A DNA stretch of 64,000 nt from Pedobacter sp. (GTDB lineage Bacteria; Bacteroidota; Bacteroidia; Sphingobacteriales; Sphingobacteriaceae). The position numbers were made by a program, and so were the translations under genes. The stretch lies in NCBI GenBank assembly GCA_025351765.1, contig JANXVH010000172.1, positions 1 to 64,000 of the forward strand. Reading direction: 5' to 3'. Below, piece after piece: positions 1-9,140 of this stretch. The stretch's first letter is position 1. Every line of letters starts with the position of its first letter. Under the pieces are notes generated by a model. That model was not told where the DNA came from. It ran no database searches and saw only the letters and a list, made by a program, of their open reading frames with translations.

Positions 1-737
1 TTGCGGAAAACCTCAATAATGGATTAATAAAGCCCATATTAAATAATATATAAAGGGCTGTAATAATCCAATTATCGCAACTATCCTAATCCACTTATAA
101 TTATGTAAGTGGATTTTATTATTTACTTTCATATCTAAAAATTTATTTATCTATAATTAAAACCCCTTTTTGTCCCAACTCGTATATAGTTACCTTAAAT
201 AATATTAGCTGCTTCCCTTCGCCATGTACAAGGCTTTCCCCTGCTCGGACTACTACGGAAGCTCCGTTACCATATCAGATATTCAAGAATCTGCATTCTA
301 TAGCCGCGCAAGCGGCATTCTGACTTAGGTAATCCACGTTTAGCAACATAGTAACGATGGCGTTACAGATTGTCGGATATGACTTCCACCCGTTATTGCA
401 TATTGCAATTGCGCTGTGATTTGTTCTTCGCTTACCCTCCTCAAAGACCAAAGGGAAGTATCACAGTATGACGAGTTCAGTTATCTTACGTCATAGCTAC
501 CGGGAGAGGCCGCTTGGGTTATCATTCAATCAGTATGGATTTTATCCTCATATCTGTTTCTCGTCCTGCTATTCAGTCGTGACCTGACAACTGGTCAACT
601 TATAGACTTGTGTCGGCATGCTACACTCCCCGATATTTGGTTTCCCTCACGGATAAGCCGATGGACGATAGGCCTTTTGAACACTGGCCTAATACCCTGC
701 CATGGGTATATTTACTATGCTGCCGCTACGTGCGCAC
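1..737 (-). mobile_element. Group II intron, 5' portion (domains I to start of IV); continues off the left edge
   Basis: Read on the minus strand this segment begins with GTGCGCAC, matching the group II 5' consensus GTGYG, exactly where the PH-domain reading frame of the upstream gene breaks off. It then shows conserved-looking ribozyme blocks, including GTGGATTACCTAAGTCAG (about 345-328), TCCGTAGTAGTCCGAGCAGG (about 263-244) and GTACATGGCGAAGGGAAGCA (about 228-209), typical of domains I-III. The last 140 bases hold two A+T-rich hairpins (19-75 and 91-118) where domain IV would begin. No reverse transcriptase/maturase frame is visible in this part, and domains V and VI are not in the window, so whether the intron encodes a protein is unknown. 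The assignment rests on sequence resemblance, not on a folded model. Confidence 0.65.
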
Positions 738-1023
738 CCTTAACCCGGTACATTTCTACGATATCCGTTCTTTTAAAGAAAATGCCTCTTTGTATCCTGA
801 TCAACTGCGGCTCTATTATGTACAGTGTTTTCCTGATGTATCTAAAGCGATAACAAGCGAACAGCATTGTAATTAAACTCATTAATATGAACGCCGGAAA
901 TATTAACCAGGCGATATATAAAAGTATAAGGGATAATAAAATCAGGGGCAATGTTTTTAAGAAAGCAAATACAGGAGCTGGTTTTATCACCATCTCCTGA
1001 ATCTTGGTTACGGGTATTTCCAT
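738..1023 (-). pseudogene. PH-domain (bPH2-like) membrane protein, 5' exon interrupted by the group II intron
   Basis: The frame encodes a soluble start, two hydrophobic segments (about residues 24-55) and the beginning of a bacterial PH (YdbS/YdbT-like) domain with the pattern IIEPQLIRIQRGIFFKRTDI. The match stops after MYRVK, exactly at the intron junction; translation would otherwise enter the intron and stop seven codons later. It follows the gene at 1029-1655 in the same orientation and sits at the distal end of the conjugation cluster. If the intron splices, the gene may be functional; its 3' exon lies outside the window. The precise role of such PH proteins in mobile elements is not known. 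Confidence 0.6.
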
Positions 1024-1028
1024 GATGA

Positions 1029-1655
1029 TTAATAATTAAAGGTGTGGTGTTGCAGGTGTTCTATCCAACTGTCAAAGCTTTTAGGTTTGTGTACCGGAAT
1101 ATTAAACCGGTATCCCGTCTTTTTTTCCAGGGCATTAAGGCTAAAACCATCAACAGTAAAAACATGATCTTTCATCCGAAAATTCACAATTACTGTCTCA
1201 GCCTGGACAGTAACAGCCGCCGGCATTTTTCGGATACCGGCGGCTAACTTGACTTCTGCTACTCTGCCCAGCAGGTCGTTGCCAAAAATGCACTTGAAAG
1301 ACTTACCCGACAGGTTTTTGCTTATCCAATGAGCCTGATCCGTACCGGGCCTTGTCCCGGTCGCCAGAAAAAGCAAATTTCGAATATCGCGGAAGTATGG
1401 CAGGTTGAGGGACAAATAAGCCATCGCATCCATGGCAGAGGTGCAGATGATCACATGGCTAACTGTATGGAAATTCCTGCTCCCTGCCAGAAAAAGATTT
1501 TCAGATACCGGTATTTTATGAAAGGCGATACCATAGTGTTCTATTGAGTCCCCATAGTCAAATACCAGATCCCCCTTCCTGTCAACGGTGTAAAATGGTT
1601 GGAAAAAAACCTGGACTTCCGGATGTACGCCAAGTCTTATCAAATAAGGATGCAT
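1029..1655 (-). CDS. Conjugative-element hypothetical protein, Toprim-like
   Basis: A 208-residue soluble protein. The middle part (about residues 65-130) reads like an alpha/beta fold with a predicted strand, VIICTSAMDAMAYLSL, and a later ATGTRPGTDQAHWIS, an arrangement reminiscent of the Toprim-like segments found in Bacteroidota mobile-element proteins, but the acidic catalytic signature of a true Toprim domain is not clear. The start codon overlaps the stop codon of the upstream 1655-2449 gene by one base, so the two are very likely co-translated. It is the last intact gene before the intron-interrupted PH gene. No function is claimed. Confidence 0.65.
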   Translation of the reverse strand: MHPYLIRLGVHPEVQVFFQPFYTVDRKGDLVFDYGDSIEHYGIAFHKIPVSENLFLAGSRNFHTVSHVIICTSAMDAMAYLSLNLPYFRDIRNLLFLATGTRPGTDQAHWISKNLSGKSFKCIFGNDLLGRVAEVKLAAGIRKMPAAVTVQAETVIVNFRMKDHVFTVDGFSLNALEKKTGYRFNIPVHKPKSFDSWIEHLQHHTFNY

Positions 1656-2449
1656 TACCTGGAATAACCCGATCTGGTGTAGGTGCGGCTTTGTTCACTT
1701 TCATTCCGGCGATTCGCAGGCCTTTCAGTTTCGTTCTTTTTCACCATATCTTCCAGGGCCTGGTAATGTCCTTTGCTGTAAACATCTGCTTTTTGCGGGT
1801 CATGCTTTTTACCAAACATTGCGTTTAGTCCTTTATAAAGCAGGTAGGACATCCCACCATCAACGATGACGGAGGCGATCAGCGCCAGTTTATTGGCGCG
1901 TACTCCCCTTGCATCTCCACCTGCGTACTGGAACCGGGTACCATCGGAGAGTTCTACTTCTTTGCCTTTACGGTACCTTTCCTTTTGTTCGAGAGACAGG
2001 TATTCATTATTGACCATATCCGGTACAAGTACCTTTTCCGTATCCGTTATAATAAACTCCCTTGTCTCCCTATCGAACTCGACCAGCACCTCTTTTTTGA
2101 CACCATGATCATTAATTATCTTTTCCAAGTTTACCTCAGCTCCTTTTTCCAGCGACTCGGCTTCTGAGTCTGTCAGGTACTCTGGATAACTGGCCTCCCG
2201 GTAAACCGGGTGTACTAACAAATCCAGGCTTCCCCTATCATTTTGTCTGAGCGATAATTTGGCATCAAGCGAATCAATATTTGCTCCATCAGCCGTTATA
2301 TTCTGGAGTTTAAGCATTCCCGTCCTGCTTCCTGACAGCAATGCCTGCAGATCACTTTCATCCAATATCAACCTTCCATTTTCAGCCAGGCCGATCTGAC
2401 CAAGATCTCCAATTGGCAGATCCTGATCCTTATAAATTTTTCGTACCAT
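1655..2449 (-). CDS. DUF3945/DUF4099-like mobile-element protein
   Basis: A 264-residue protein with two similar segments of the kind seen in DUF3945/DUF4099 proteins of Bacteroidota plasmids and conjugative transposons: a Leu/Glu-rich helix leading to a 'G-x-E-V' turn (SLEKGAEVNLE near residue 100, YRKGKEVELSDGTRF near 160). A hydrophobic stretch around residues 188-205 could be one membrane segment, and the C-terminal 50 residues are charged and probably disordered. It lies directly downstream of ardC in a tight operon. Such proteins are recurrent neighbours of transfer genes but have no established biochemical role. Family naming is from memory of the pattern and should be treated as moderate. 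Confidence 0.6.
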   Translation of the reverse strand: MVRKIYKDQDLPIGDLGQIGLAENGRLILDESDLQALLSGSRTGMLKLQNITADGANIDSLDAKLSLRQNDRGSLDLLVHPVYREASYPEYLTDSEAESLEKGAEVNLEKIINDHGVKKEVLVEFDRETREFIITDTEKVLVPDMVNNEYLSLEQKERYRKGKEVELSDGTRFQYAGGDARGVRANKLALIASVIVDGGMSYLLYKGLNAMFGKKHDPQKADVYSKGHYQALEDMVKKNETERPANRRNESEQSRTYTRSGYSR

Positions 2450-2459
2450 GTCGATGATT

Positions 2460-3662
2460 TTATCTTTCTATGGAATAAGTAGTTTCCGTGTGTTTTTCTT
2501 CAGCCAGCGCCCGTTCTTCAACTACCGGCTGACGTTCAATGGCCTGTTCTGTATTGTTTTTCGCATTGATCAGCGACGTGTACAATCCATCCTTCGGACC
2601 GACCTTGAATTTTTTTCCAGATCCCAGGTCTTCCAGCTGCGCGGTTTTACCTTTGAGAATAGCCAGCACCTTGTATTCCGTTTCCTTGTAGGAAATAACG
2701 TCATCCTTGTTTAGTCCTTTAGGATTGGTACTGTGCTGCATGTCCTGTTTAATTTCCTGCTGCCTGTCGATATTAAGGACATAATCAGCGATCTTCTGGG
2801 CATCAGCTGACGCTTTAAACAATTCAGTGGGGTCATCCTGTAAAACCCGGATCCAGCTTTCCACATATGCGGCATGCTGACCGAAATTATGGCCGATATT
2901 CAATTCGCTCCCGATCATTAAAGAAGCGATCTCAGCCCTGAGTTCTTCTTTAGCATAAGCCTCCGTACCAAATTTTCCGCCCATATCCCGGTTAAGCCTG
3001 CTTTCATGTCCTGACCAGTGGCCCAATTCATGAAGCAGGGTCGCATAATATTTCGCGGCACTGTCGAATTGTTTTTGTGCAGGCAATTTAATAAAGTCTT
3101 TGCCCGGATTGTAATAAGCCTCATTACCGCCATGTTTAACGACGGCCTGGCTTGCGGCGACCAGTTGCTCAGCCCTCTCCAAAGGTGACCAGGTCTGCCC
3201 CGCTAACATCTCTTCACGGGCTGCTTTCCATTCGGGTATGCCATTGATCTGCTCGGCATTGAACACCCATGCGTTGGTGATAACGGGTTTTTCCAGTCTG
3301 ACCGTCTCTGTTTTTGGCTTACTGTTTTCGTTTAAGACAGGCTCGTTCTTTTCATCCAGAACAGGCCTGATGTCCGTATGCTTAACGAAATTGATCAGGG
3401 TAGCCTTGGCTCCTTTCTCTACGGTCCAATTATTATAGGAGGCCTGTTTCAAGGTCATCCAGCGAGGATCTTCCCTGTTCTGCATACCGAGCCATAATGC
3501 GTTCATTCCCCGGTAGTTCTTCCCTGTGGTCGGGTTCACCGGGACGATATAAGCGGCGGAGTTGTCATCTGTCCAGGGTTTCTGAAAAGGAGACGTACCG
3601 GCTTTCAATTCGGCGACCAGCTTTTCTGCGATCTGTTCATGAAGTGGCTTAAAATTGCTCAT
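2460..3662 (-). CDS. ardC: ArdC-like antirestriction protein with zincin metallopeptidase domain
   Basis: A 400-residue protein. The N-terminal 130 residues match the ArdC ssDNA-binding domain (KPWTDDNSAAYIVPVNPTTG, YRGMNALWLG, then a 'KGAKATLINF' segment). The middle part carries a zinc-peptidase signature, TLLHELGHWSGHESRLNRD, with HExxH-type spacing, followed by YAKEELRAEIASLMIG in which the acidic residues would complete the metal site. The C-terminal 100 residues are a family-variable tail. ArdC proteins of conjugative plasmids protect incoming single-stranded DNA from restriction, so a place in the leading transfer region makes sense. It overlaps the M23 peptidase gene by 14 bases, consistent with translational coupling. 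Confidence 0.88.
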   Translation of the reverse strand: MSNFKPLHEQIAEKLVAELKAGTSPFQKPWTDDNSAAYIVPVNPTTGKNYRGMNALWLGMQNREDPRWMTLKQASYNNWTVEKGAKATLINFVKHTDIRPVLDEKNEPVLNENSKPKTETVRLEKPVITNAWVFNAEQINGIPEWKAAREEMLAGQTWSPLERAEQLVAASQAVVKHGGNEAYYNPGKDFIKLPAQKQFDSAAKYYATLLHELGHWSGHESRLNRDMGGKFGTEAYAKEELRAEIASLMIGSELNIGHNFGQHAAYVESWIRVLQDDPTELFKASADAQKIADYVLNIDRQQEIKQDMQHSTNPKGLNKDDVISYKETEYKVLAILKGKTAQLEDLGSGKKFKVGPKDGLYTSLINAKNNTEQAIERQPVVEERALAEEKHTETTYSIER

Positions 3663-4098
3663 GATCTGTTTGTTTTAATATGATGGCATATAAAAATGCC
3701 AGCGGGTTAATAAAATGATTTTTAAACTGAATGCTAAAATGCAGGTGTTCACCGGTCACCTTTCCGGTAGCACCAGAAATTGCGATCGGCTCACCCGCTT
3801 TCACCTGTTCCCCAGGCAGGACTAAGAGCCTGGAAAGATGGCCATAGGAACTTTGAAACAGCCCATGATCGAGGCGAATATATATTCCTGATAAAACATG
3901 ATATCCCTCTTTTTGCACCCTACCTGGCAGGATGGCGAACACCGTATCTTGCCGGGCAGCGAGATCAATACCTTCATGGAAGGCATACCGACCTGTTAGC
4001 GGATGATGCCGGTAACCAAATCCGGAAGTAAGCTGAATGTGGCGGAGCGGAAGCACGGCCATGCCGATCAGCATTGAAATTCGTGTTAGGAAAGCCAT
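3649..4098 (-). CDS. M23-family peptidoglycan endopeptidase
   Basis: The protein shows all LytM/M23 motifs: GFGYRHHPLTG, then HEGIDLAA (zinc ligands His and Asp), a YGHLS motif and the final GEHLHFSIQF with the catalytic and zinc-binding histidines. The start at 4098 gives a short hydrophobic leader (MAFLTRISMLIGMAVLP) four bases after the stop of the upstream gene; a longer frame beginning at 4146 would overlap that gene and is less likely. The product should cleave peptide cross-links in the cell wall, letting the transfer channel cross the periplasm. In Bacteroidota conjugative elements such lysins occur beside tra genes. Length is about 149 residues, essentially one catalytic domain. Confidence 0.85.
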   Translation of the reverse strand: MAFLTRISMLIGMAVLPLRHIQLTSGFGYRHHPLTGRYAFHEGIDLAARQDTVFAILPGRVQKEGYHVLSGIYIRLDHGLFQSSYGHLSRLLVLPGEQVKAGEPIAISGATGKVTGEHLHFSIQFKNHFINPLAFLYAIILKQTDHEQF

Positions 4099-4102
4099 CG
4101 GT

Positions 4103-4546
4103 CTATCGCTCCATTTGAGGCGGGCGAAACTGGTTGAGATCGACACTTTCCGTTTTAACCATGCCCAGCTTTTCCTCCAGGCTTACCATTCCGAACTCGC
4201 GCAGCACAGGGTTCTGCCGTAACAATTCCATAGCGCCCTTAAGCTGGCCGGAATGCCCGTATTGTTGCATCAGGTTGGCCTGGAAAAGTGTTTTAAAATC
4301 GGAAGCCTGTAAATTCGGCCGGTTCTCCATCAGTGCGGTATAGACATCGTTTTCCGATTTCATGACCAGCAGGGCGTCACCGCTATACAAAGCCTGTTCC
4401 CCTTTGCCAAAACTGACATATACATCATCTTTAACCAGGTCATAGTCTGTAATAATTCCGATCTGGTTCTGTTTATTGGCCGGGTCGGCGGCCAACTCGG
4501 GATGCACCAAAACGAGGGTGCCTGTTAGTTCATCCTTCATGTTCAA
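4103..4546 (-). CDS. Conserved conjugative-element hypothetical protein
   Basis: A 147-residue soluble protein I cannot assign. Residues 8-60 contain a TLVLVHPELAADPANKQNQIG block that could be an SH3-like or KOW-like barrel (short beta strands, IGIITDYD, VYVSFGKGEQALY). The second half is helical with LxxxNP repeats (FQANLMQQYG, MELLRQNPVLREFG). It lies between the coupling protein and the M23 peptidase with gaps of 40 and 4 bases, so it belongs to the transfer operon. Confidence 0.6.
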   Translation of the reverse strand: MNMKDELTGTLVLVHPELAADPANKQNQIGIITDYDLVKDDVYVSFGKGEQALYSGDALLVMKSENDVYTALMENRPNLQASDFKTLFQANLMQQYGHSGQLKGAMELLRQNPVLREFGMVSLEEKLGMVKTESVDLNQFRPPQMER

Positions 4547-4586
4547 TTGTTTTAATAAATAAATTATAGATTATGAAAACAGGCAA

Positions 4587-6599
4587 CTAGGCAACGGTAC
4601 CCCGCATGCTCGCTTTGGGCATAGTTTGCCCGGGAGTCCTGTTATTCACCTCCCTGATCACCATTTCAACCTCCCGGTTGATCCGCATAAAGTTTTCCCG
4701 AAGGATATTTTCTTTCTGACCACCGAAATCATAATAAACCGGCAGGTCCCGGTACCCCGCTTCTTCCTTTTTAATACCTTCCATATCCAGGCTGACACGA
4801 CAATTGATCGCAGAGGTCTCGAATTTTCCGCTGAAGGTTTCCTGCACATCGGCCGCGATCAACCCTACCATTTCACCGGTGTTCAGGGAGGCCATCTTAC
4901 CTGCGGGGATCAGCGGTTCGAGCTTCTCGTTCAGGGAAGTTGAAGTTTTATTACGGTCGATAGAAAGACCCTCCCCGACCTGCTTATTCTTACCAAACAA
5001 GCGTTCAAGCCATTCAAGTGTTTCTTTATTCCTTACCGAACCCGCCATCACGTTACCAACGACCGATGTGATAGTTGCTGCTGTATCCTTCCCGTATTGC
5101 TGGTTGAACTGGGGTAACTCCTGTAGCCCCATCAGGATAGCGACCTTGTTGGACCGCGCGGTAGCGATCAGGTTCTCTACCTTATTAATGAACAGAGTCG
5201 GGATCTCGTCGATAATTAAAGCAGAAGGCAGGTTTCCCTTGCTGTTAACCAGCTTTGTCAACCTGTTCATCACGATAGAATAACTGGCAGCGTTGATGCT
5301 CTGGGTATTGGGATCATTGGCGAGGATCAGCATGCCGGGGCTGTCCGGGTCCGATATCTTGAGGTTAAAATCATCACCTGAAAACACCCAGAAGGTCTCT
5401 TTCGTCGCCAGGCGACTGATAAAGATCTTCAGCGTTCCGATCTGACCTTCCAGTTGCGTATAGGCTTTGGATAGCCAGGCAGACCTGAAAGGGGACAATA
5501 AGGGATGCAGTTCCGGTTCTGTGAACAGGGTATCAAAAACATCCTCGTAAGACTGGTTCAGGAAAGCCAGTACGTGCGGAAAACTGGCGTAGCGCCCTCT
5601 GGTGTATTTGCTAAAAAAATATACGCAGGCTGAGAGAAAGTTAATAGCGGATTGGGTGAAAAACTGATCGCTCCCACCTGACCTGTCCCCTTTCTTCATA
5701 GCTTCCACCAGGCCTTCGGCGGCTTCTGCCGCATCTGCCAATGTTTGCAGGTAGTCACTTTTCCAGGGATTGATCCTCCTGCTCTTTTCCACATCGGTGA
5801 GGTTGACGACATGAAACTGGTGCGTAAGACATTTTCCTTCCTGCTTGGCCAAAAGATAATGGTAATAAGCGATCCTGGCCAGATCGGGAAACTTAAAGTC
5901 ATAAATACAGGTACAAAAACCCTTTGCGATCATTTGCCTGATAAAAGGGTTGACCACACCAAATGATTTACCGGAGCCCGGCGTACCGATCAGAATAGTT
6001 CCCCTGAATGGGTTAACAATATTGATCCAACCTCTTCTCACCTTTCCGCTGTAATAAAAACGCATCGGAATATTGACTGAATACGGCGTATCGACCAGGT
6101 TGACCGGCTGCATAAAACTTTCCCCCTCCACATTCCAGATATCCTTACCCAAGCCCGAGCGGATCATTTTGGAAACATTGTCCATAGCTACGCTTGTCAT
6201 CATGGCTCCTGTAAAAGAACAGATGATATAGATCAGATTGAACCAGCTCGTATAATCAAAAGCCAAACCTGATGGGCGGTTATAACAGGCAATACAGCCA
6301 AAGAATAACAGCAAGCCCAACGCCAAGGGGTACAGGATATGTTTTTTCGGATCGAGGTCCAGCTTTTTTTTAGAAAGGGTTCCGATACTAACCAGGCAGA
6401 TCAGCAGCAAGGTCAGCAGCTTACTAAAGATTACTTGCCTGTAAATGACAATAGACGCAATTTTGATCAGTGGAGTGGAGAAAACACTCCAGAAGGGCGC
6501 CCCGATGTAAACGAACACAGCCACCTCCAGTGCAATAGACAAATAAATAAGGCATTGCATAAAGCCGTGCAACTTTTGCATCTCATGTGTTTCTTCCAT
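4587..6599 (-). CDS. mobC: Type IV coupling protein (MobC/TraG-family, VirD4-like ATPase)
   Basis: A 670-residue inner-membrane ATPase. The N-terminal 150 residues hold several hydrophobic segments. A cytoplasmic motor domain follows with Walker A GTPGSGKS (near residue 206) in ILIGTPGSGKSFGVVNPF, the conserved IYDFKFPDL strand, and Walker B LIIDEIPTL (near residue 467), plus the sensor-like MGLQELPQFNQQYG. This pattern is that of Bacteroidota MobC coupling proteins, which deliver the relaxase-DNA complex to the secretion channel. It lies downstream of traN with a 59-base gap and just upstream of the lysin and ardC genes, the usual order in Sphingobacteriaceae elements. Confidence 0.9.
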   Translation of the reverse strand: MEETHEMQKLHGFMQCLIYLSIALEVAVFVYIGAPFWSVFSTPLIKIASIVIYRQVIFSKLLTLLLICLVSIGTLSKKKLDLDPKKHILYPLALGLLLFFGCIACYNRPSGLAFDYTSWFNLIYIICSFTGAMMTSVAMDNVSKMIRSGLGKDIWNVEGESFMQPVNLVDTPYSVNIPMRFYYSGKVRRGWINIVNPFRGTILIGTPGSGKSFGVVNPFIRQMIAKGFCTCIYDFKFPDLARIAYYHYLLAKQEGKCLTHQFHVVNLTDVEKSRRINPWKSDYLQTLADAAEAAEGLVEAMKKGDRSGGSDQFFTQSAINFLSACVYFFSKYTRGRYASFPHVLAFLNQSYEDVFDTLFTEPELHPLLSPFRSAWLSKAYTQLEGQIGTLKIFISRLATKETFWVFSGDDFNLKISDPDSPGMLILANDPNTQSINAASYSIVMNRLTKLVNSKGNLPSALIIDEIPTLFINKVENLIATARSNKVAILMGLQELPQFNQQYGKDTAATITSVVGNVMAGSVRNKETLEWLERLFGKNKQVGEGLSIDRNKTSTSLNEKLEPLIPAGKMASLNTGEMVGLIAADVQETFSGKFETSAINCRVSLDMEGIKKEEAGYRDLPVYYDFGGQKENILRENFMRINREVEMVIREVNNRTPGQTMPKASMRGTVA

Positions 6600-6658
6600 A
6601 AAGATTTGGTATTGAATAGCAGCAATTAAATAGACAATCGTGCTAAGGTGGAAAAGAT

Positions 6659-7516
6659 TTAATTGGATGGTACGACGTCAGCGTCGAGGATGTCCTGATA
6701 AGATATGGCAAGGGCGATCACACGCCCGGATAGCTGTTTTTCGCTGAGCTCTATATGCAGTACCTTATTGCCTGGAAAACTCATCTTTTTGAACACGAAG
6801 ATATTGCGGTAATTCCGTTTAAAACTTCCTGTATTAAACAAAATACATTCCGGCCTGATCTCGAGGGATTGCACATTGGAGGCTTTGGTGATCTTTTTAT
6901 CATCGACCTTAAAACGAAACTCATCAATAGCATAGGTGAGATTTGTTTTATTCCGATATCCAAGATCCAGGAATAAGTAATCGCCGAAAGAATACAAGTT
7001 ATTGACCGTTCCCTTGATGCCAAAAGCTTTGTTGGCCGTGACCGGGTGGCTGTTTTCTCTCGTCGCCAGCCTTAGCGCAATAGTCCTGAGCTGATTTTCT
7101 GATAAACCTATACCAGAGATATCCAATGGCCTGGTCATAGATGGCAGGATTTCGACATCAGTTACCGCATCCCGCGTTGTAATGGCATTGGCCTTAACTA
7201 CCCGGTACTGGGCAATAAATTTTTCACCGGTGATCGTTACGACCGCATCATCAAAAGCGCGCCCCTCCCCCGTGGTATCGGAGTTCAAACGAATCCTCAG
7301 TACGTTTTTTAATGGCAGGTCACCTGTAATAGCTTTTGCAGATATGTCTACGTATTGGATAGCTTCCGGGGAAATAAAATGCACTGATACATTTACCGGC
7401 AGGTAAATTACCGGCAGTTGCGTTTTTTTGACACCATCAGCCATCTGTGTTTGCTGAGCATGGGTATGCGCTCCCACCAGCAAGCCAGCGAGGAAACAAA
7501 AGAATATTTTTTTCAT
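6659..7516 (-). CDS. traN: Conjugative transposon protein TraN (DUF4138)
   Basis: The start at 7516 gives a clean signal peptide (MKKIFFCFLAGLLVGAHTHAQ); an upstream in-frame start at 7549 would run into traM and is rejected. The mature part follows the TraN/DUF4138 layout: VIYLPVNVSVHFISPEAIQYVDIS at the N terminus and beta-rich repeats such as VNNLYSFGDYLFLDLGYRNKT further on. TraN is an outer part of the Bacteroidota type IV secretion channel, comparable in place to VirB9. The gene begins four bases after the traM stop. Length (285 residues) fits the family. Confidence 0.85.
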   Translation of the reverse strand: MKKIFFCFLAGLLVGAHTHAQQTQMADGVKKTQLPVIYLPVNVSVHFISPEAIQYVDISAKAITGDLPLKNVLRIRLNSDTTGEGRAFDDAVVTITGEKFIAQYRVVKANAITTRDAVTDVEILPSMTRPLDISGIGLSENQLRTIALRLATRENSHPVTANKAFGIKGTVNNLYSFGDYLFLDLGYRNKTNLTYAIDEFRFKVDDKKITKASNVQSLEIRPECILFNTGSFKRNYRNIFVFKKMSFPGNKVLHIELSEKQLSGRVIALAISYQDILDADVVPSN

Positions 7517-7520
7517 TGGA

Positions 7521-8714
7521 TTAATTTTTAGGCGCGTTTTGCAGCGCATCGTTATCGACTAAGTAAAGGCAGGAATTGTATTTCAATTTAGCTTTATTCT
7601 TTCTGATCGCTTCAGCAATCGCAGACGATGTAGACTGGAAGATCTTGCTGGCTGAACTCATCAGAAACTGGTTACCCGATCCTGAACTGCCGTCCAAGTT
7701 CACTCCCTGCATGGAGTTACCACCCAGATCTTTGGTAAAATCACGAAAGGCTGATTCCGGTACATACAGGCCGGGCATGCCGTCCAGATCGTAGATCTCC
7801 AGTTTTACCGGAAGTACCTGGCTGTCCACTAAAATGGAAGTAACCAGCAATGTTACCCGCTGTCCGGAAAAACCGTTGATCAAAGCGTAGAGGTAGGTTC
7901 CTTTTTTGACAGAAACCTTCCCTGCCATGATATCGTCCAACAGCCTGATCCTGATACGAGAACCGGCATAACCCGTTACGTTTTCATCAATAATCGCTTT
8001 GATCGGGTCGCTATGCCGCTCGGGAAGAACTGTATTGAACCCGGAGGCTTGTTCGCCGATTTTACTGACTTTAAGATAATGCTGCGCTGTGCGCAATTGT
8101 TCTGCTTTATCCAAAGCCTCCTTTTTCAGCTTTTCCGTCTTAAAGGCTGGGTCATTGGCTTTATTCATACTGTCCATATAGGACATTTGTTGCTTGAACA
8201 GATCCATCGGATCTCCTTCCTTTACAGCATGGCTGTTCTGCCGTTCCTCTGCCAGGTTTTGCTGACGCCTTTTGGTCAAACCTTTGAGCGCCTCAGCCAT
8301 GGCCCGGTCCCCCGGATCAACATGACGCTGCTCATTCACCAAAGGATTTTGAACTACGTTAGTTGCGTATTTTATTTTCATCGCCCGGTCTATTGAATCC
8401 AGTTTTCGCTTTTCCGTTTCACTGTAGCTATTGTCGAAAGTCGCTGTCCCGGCCTGTTCCTTCGGTATCGGTATTACCGCGGTGTAACCGTCTGCCTCTT
8501 TGTAAGTATTACGATAGGCATCCAGCTTATCCGATAATTGCTTTTTTTTGACATCACCGGATACTTCGGCCACAGTGGCATTGAGCCCTGTTACCGGCTG
8601 TTTTTGAGTAACCTCTTTTGAAGTGCTGCTTTGGTACACATAAAAGAACAGGCACAAAAATGGCAGCAGCAACAAAGGCGCGATGTACTTGGGTTGTTTA
8701 AAATCTATGTTCAT
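7521..8714 (-). CDS. traM: Conjugative transposon protein TraM
   Basis: A 397-residue protein with a short cytoplasmic start, one membrane segment (IAPLLLLPFLCLFFYVYQS, residues 11-29), a long polar linker with coiled-coil character and a conserved C-terminal domain containing GTYLYALINGFSGQRV and KLEIYDLDGMPGLYVPESAF. This matches TraM of CTnDOT-type elements, a VirB10-like scaffold spanning the periplasm. The KKGTYLYALI region is where VirB10-like proteins fold into the outer-membrane core. It lies between traL and traN with very short gaps, so all three are one operon. Confidence 0.88.
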   Translation of the reverse strand: MNIDFKQPKYIAPLLLLPFLCLFFYVYQSSTSKEVTQKQPVTGLNATVAEVSGDVKKKQLSDKLDAYRNTYKEADGYTAVIPIPKEQAGTATFDNSYSETEKRKLDSIDRAMKIKYATNVVQNPLVNEQRHVDPGDRAMAEALKGLTKRRQQNLAEERQNSHAVKEGDPMDLFKQQMSYMDSMNKANDPAFKTEKLKKEALDKAEQLRTAQHYLKVSKIGEQASGFNTVLPERHSDPIKAIIDENVTGYAGSRIRIRLLDDIMAGKVSVKKGTYLYALINGFSGQRVTLLVTSILVDSQVLPVKLEIYDLDGMPGLYVPESAFRDFTKDLGGNSMQGVNLDGSSGSGNQFLMSSASKIFQSTSSAIAEAIRKNKAKLKYNSCLYLVDNDALQNAPKN

Positions 8715-8717
8715 GGC

Positions 8718-9140
8718 TTATTTGCTAAATTGTTTACTAATCTCCCGCAATTGATCCAGGTCTTTTTCAAGTTGCACGCTGTCTGCAGGCGTTAACGACT
8801 TTTGAGCCGTCAGGCTATCTACCTCTGCTTTTAACCTAATGGTCGTTTTCAATGCTGTTCCTGTATTGATAATCTGATCAAAGCCTGTGTTTAAAGGAAC
8901 TTTTTTTACAGAAACCATCTTTTCTTCGGACGATGTATCCTTATTCCTAAACACGGTAAAGGAGAGAATAAGCGAAACCGCCATCAGTAAGATCATGAGC
9001 CGGAAGAGAAATTCCGGGTAGCGATCCGCAAGTGACTGGCACCATTTTTCGAATTTAACGAAGTAAATACTGAACTCTTTTTTGACTTCGCCGAATACCG
9101 TAACACCCGGTGTTCTGTTAGAATGAATTTTTTTGAACAT
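8718..9140 (-). CDS. traL: TraL-position membrane protein of the transfer apparatus
   Basis: A 140-residue protein with one hydrophobic segment (about residues 46-64, FRLMILLMAVSLILSFTVF) and a charged helical tail (LKAEVDSLTAQKSL and following). The place between TraK and TraM corresponds to traL in CTnDOT-type elements, and the start overlaps the traK stop by 23 bases. The symbol is given from gene order and topology, as sequence similarity in this small family is weak. A single-pass inner-membrane partner of TraK and TraM is the likely role. Confidence 0.6.
   Translation of the reverse strand: MFKKIHSNRTPGVTVFGEVKKEFSIYFVKFEKWCQSLADRYPEFLFRLMILLMAVSLILSFTVFRNKDTSSEEKMVSVKKVPLNTGFDQIINTGTALKTTIRLKAEVDSLTAQKSLTPADSVQLEKDLDQLREISKQFSK

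Noticed and set aside
13-132. A 39-residue minus-strand frame inside the group II intron (hydrophobic end).
   Set aside because: It has no resemblance to a maturase, and lies in A+T-rich hairpins at the start of domain IV.
608-876. Two plus-strand frames across the intron/PH-gene junction.
   Set aside because: They run opposite to the ribozyme and the PH gene, overlap each other and have no features.
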